From assembly GCA_023229615.1 (NCBI GenBank), contig JALNYX010000006.1:1-30870 (forward strand): 30,870 nucleotides of DNA, in the 5' to 3' direction. Below are positions 29,901-30,870 of the stretch, piece after piece. How positions within the stretch are numbered: position 1 is the stretch's first letter; every line of letters starts with the position of its first letter. Source of the DNA: Candidatus Moraniibacteriota bacterium (lineage in GTDB: Bacteria > Patescibacteriota > Minisyncoccia > Moranbacterales > UBA9337). Below the pieces are notes generated by a model. That model was not told the DNA's origin. It worked only from the letters and a program-made list of their open reading frames with translations, and did not search any database. The position numbers were made by a program, and so were the translations under genes.

Positions 29901-30474
29901 CATTTTTTTGTTCATTGTTGTCGGGATGATGTTGAAGTTCCATGAAAAAATTTCCTTTGCCAAAAATTTGTTCATATTCATTGGCGACATCCCGCGCTTT
30001 TTCATAATTTCCATTGTTGATTTCATTGGGAATTTCTCCCGCCAAGCATCCGCTCATCGCAATCAGTCCGGTGGAATATTTTCTCAAAGTTTTTTTGTCA
30101 ATTCTGGGCTTGTAATAGAATCCTTCCAAATGGGCGATGGAAACCAAATGCATTAGATTTTTGTATCCATCCTCATCTTTGACTAAAAGAGTGAGATGGT
30201 GCATTTTTCGATCAAGAGCTGTATTATTTTTACTGGTTAAATTATGAGAAACATACATCTCGCATCCGATAATTGGTTTGATGCCTTTTTCTTTGGCCTT
30301 GATGGAGAATTCTACCGCGCCATACATCACTCCGTGATCTGTGAGTGCCAAGGATTCCATTCCCAATTCTTTGGCGCGATTAAGAAGCTCATCAATTTTT
30401 GCCAAACCGTCCAGGAGTGAATAATGGCTGTGGACATGCAAGTGTGTGAATTTTTTATTTGAATTTTCTGGCAT
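26980..30474 (-). CDS. dnaE: DNA polymerase III alpha subunit
   Basis: DnaE is the replicative polymerase subunit. The 1164-residue protein has the PHP domain at the N-terminus (FTHLHVHSHYSLLDG with His11, 13, 15, 17, and later SLALTDHGVMYG), the polymerase core with VGPGRGSAAGSFVSYLIGIT and the catalytic acidic motif PDVDMDFADNRRDEV, the fingers region GYGFNRSHAACYGLIGYQTA, a helix-hairpin-helix region, and an OB-fold near the C-terminus (VGQVIKVGGVISSVKKII). Length is typical of DnaE1. It reads towards thrS; upstream (30475-30620) is an AT-rich inverted repeat and a minus-strand terminator. Confidence 0.97.
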   Translation of the reverse strand: MPENSNKKFTHLHVHSHYSLLDGLAKIDELLNRAKELGMESLALTDHGVMYGAVEFSIKAKEKGIKPIIGCEMYVSHNLTSKNNTALDRKMHHLTLLVKDEDGYKNLMHLVSIAHLEGFYYKPRIDKKTLRKYSTGLIAMSGCLAGEIPNEINNGNYEKARDVANEYEQIFGKGNFFMELQHHPDNNEQKNANKGMLKISEETGIPVVATGDIHYVNKEDAEIQDILLCIQTNRKVQEKNRMSLMDFDLSMKSPEDMRRAFKDTPEAISNTQEIVDKCNFHIKLGETQLPYFEVPEGFSDVTYLRHLTEKGLQKKYGENITKEHRDRMEYELGIIEKTGFPSYFLIVQDFVNWAKQQGIVVGPGRGSAAGSFVSYLIGITNIDPIKYDLLFERFLNPERISMPDVDMDFADNRRDEVLDYVRKKYGHDHVAQIITFGTMAARAAIRDAGRALGLEYSFCDKAAKMIPMFSTIEGALEDSKEFKQLYDIDPHGKKLIDSAKKLEGVARHASMHACGVVITKEPVTAYSPLQTLAKGGDGLVTQYSSSTKSSYVEKIGLLKMDFLGLKNLTIIQNTLNILRKTKGLEIDIENIPLDDKKAYELLQNANTTGVFQLESSGMKRYLKQLSPNNLEDVIAMVALYRPGPMDWIPDFIARKHGLKKIKYLHPKLEPILKKTYGVAVYQEQVMQMAQQLAGFTLGEADVLRKAMGKKIMDLIQEQKIKFIDGCVKNGIDKKTAGDIFVFIEPFAGYGFNRSHAACYGLIGYQTAYLKAHYPAEFMAALMTSDQDNTERIAIEVDESKQMGMDVLPPDVNESFQEFAVIQGDDGKERIRFGLNAIKNVGKPVAHEIVAERKRGGKYASLGDMIERITIRDLNKKSLEALAKVGALDQLTERNNVLANIETILAFSKNVQKNKNSNQTSLFGEEVLSKAEIQLEEFPPAEKKEKLQWEKELLGLYVSGHPVSDYQEYLDQMAVPIKSLNSALVGQVIKVGGVISSVKKIITKRHQEMMFVTLEDQKGKVELLIFPKTLERTGSLWQEDRIVLVTGKLSDKDGAFKILAEDVKEINQQELESFKRVLHTQKSNGHFEKKDTPIEKEKMTISLPTGSSQMTLKNISDTLGKCKFGKTRIYLSLNGSKMETSYSVAIDKKTIEEIERTTGAKIELS

Positions 30475-30487
30475 ATATTTTGTTTGA

Positions 30488-30594
30488 AATTATCAATTTT
30501 CAATTTTCAATTTCGAAACAATTTTCAATGATTCAATCTTAAAATTTTAAAATTAAGACATTGTTTGAAAATTGTAAATTAAAAATTGATAATT
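30488..30594. repeat. 107-bp imperfect inverted repeat containing copy B of the dispersed repeat
   Basis: The ends AATTATCAATTTT (30488-30500) and AAAATTGATAATT (30582-30594) are perfect 13-base inverted repeats, and pairing continues imperfectly inward. Bases 30502-30547 match 14674-14719 with 6 transitions in 46. It looks like a small non-coding, MITE- or REP-like element; no target-site duplication was identified. Confidence 0.6.
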
Positions 30595-30621
30595 AAAAAG
30601 CCTCGCTATGAAATAGCAGGC
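30594..30621 (-). terminator. Minus-strand terminator upstream of dnaE
   Basis: On the minus strand GCCTGCTA (30621-30614) pairs with TAGC-G-AGGC (30608-30600, one bulge), loop TTTCA, followed by TTTTTAATT. It ends transcription coming from 30622 or beyond, before dnaE. Confidence 0.65.
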
Positions 30622-30735
30622 GTGGCAAAACGTAAAAGCATAAATTTAAACGCGATATTTTATTCATATTTTTATTTTCCCCATAGCCCAGGTTTCCCAA
30701 CGGGTTTTGCAGGAAAAGTTGTTATCTTGTTTGAA
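30600..30735 (-). ncRNA. Possible small RNA upstream of dnaE
   Basis: Minus-strand TATACT (30741-30736) lies about 115 bases before the terminator at 30621-30594. In between is a GC-richer island at 30675-30717 that can fold: outer GGAAAA/TTTTCC (30712-30717 with 30675-30680) and inner CCC/GGG (30702-30704 with 30696-30698). No convincing protein is encoded. No RNA family is recognised, the -35 is poor, and a terminated leader of dnaE is an alternative. Confidence 0.3.
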
Positions 30736-30813
30736 AGTATAGCATATTTTGGGAAAATAAAAAAGATTTTGAATTAAAAATCCTCTATGTAAGCCAAAAA
30801 ACAGCACCGATAT

Positions 30814-30843
30814 TTGACAAAAAGTCCAAAATATGCATATAAT
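30814..30843 (+). promoter_or_regulatory. Near-consensus promoter reading out of the window
   Basis: TTGACA (30814-30819), 18-base spacer, TATAAT (30838-30843): both boxes are perfect. The predicted start near 30850 is followed by ATACGC/GCGTAT, a small hairpin at 30850-30866. The gene it serves is beyond the window; such a strong promoter fits a stable-RNA or highly expressed gene. Confidence 0.7.
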
Positions 30844-30870
30844 GTAATGATACGCATGGGGCGTATTGAA

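Noticed and set aside
29503..30156. A 217-codon plus-strand frame inside dnaE
   Set aside because: It is the complement of a fully conserved DnaE region.
30675..30717. Known riboswitch (GEMM, ZTP, preQ1) upstream of dnaE
   Set aside because: Short words such as CCTGGGC resemble parts of known classes, but the conserved cores are not present in order.
30586..30777. A 63-codon plus-strand frame in the dnaE upstream region
   Set aside because: It starts in the inverted repeat and runs through the terminator hairpin, with no Shine-Dalgarno or family pattern.
1..30870. Recoded TGA (glycine) as in some candidate-phyla lineages
   Set aside because: TGA ends the peptidase and tmk genes at family-appropriate lengths, and no conserved gene is interrupted by in-frame TGA.

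Overview
This looks like a bacterial chromosome segment from an AT-rich, small-genome lineage, most probably a Candidate Phyla Radiation (Patescibacteria/Parcubacteria-type) organism. That placement is inference from the whole picture: compact AT-rich genes, few Shine-Dalgarno sites, short informational proteins, a ThrS without its TGS domain, a double-length ThyX, and many small palindromic repeats between and inside genes. TGA works as a stop codon here (peptidase and tmk both end in TGA), so the recoded-TGA lineages are unlikely.

Layout. 1-3.6 kb: the 3' part of rsgA, then a decay zone. An intact S51 peptidase and a winged-helix Fic protein are mixed with at least three gene remnants (S51 peptidase, SET domain, SGNH hydrolase); two of these keep both ends and have lost their middles. 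3.8-7.9 kb: mostly envelope genes (DUF1189 protein, LysE-type exporter, Gln-rich exported protein), a coiled-coil protein, a NUDIX hydrolase and a tiny AbrB-like regulator behind a striking 38-bp palindrome. 8.0-13.0 kb: a MacAB-like three-gene ABC system, then DUF2127, DedA and YjdF/DUF2238-like membrane proteins. 13.0-13.2 kb: tRNA-Ile(GAT) and tRNA-Ala(TGC) on the minus strand. 13.4-15.5 kb: secE-nusG-rplK-rplA, the usual transcription/translation cluster; rplA has its own promoter and a leader hairpin. 15.7-17.7 kb: two tandem paralogous P-loop kinases and an unrecognised protein. 17.8-20.9 kb: dcd-thyX-tmk-dut, four consecutive genes that together cover dCTP to dUTP to dUMP to dTMP to dTDP. 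20.9-22.4 kb: gatB. 22.4-30.5 kb, minus strand: miaB-miaA (tRNA A37 modification) and dnaE-thrS, with one small plus-strand gene between them. The right edge holds a long imperfect inverted repeat, a possible small RNA and a near-consensus promoter leaving the window.

The most interesting signals are: (1) a 38-bp palindrome made of three exactly 12-bp-phased repeats over the start site of the AbrB-like gene; (2) short repeats and palindromes sitting in frame inside rsgA, miaB and miaA, reminiscent of Rickettsia palindromic elements; (3) a tandem-duplicated ThyX whose two halves have kept complementary parts of the signature motif; (4) a Fic protein with Gln where the catalytic His belongs; and (5) the cluster of internally deleted genes.
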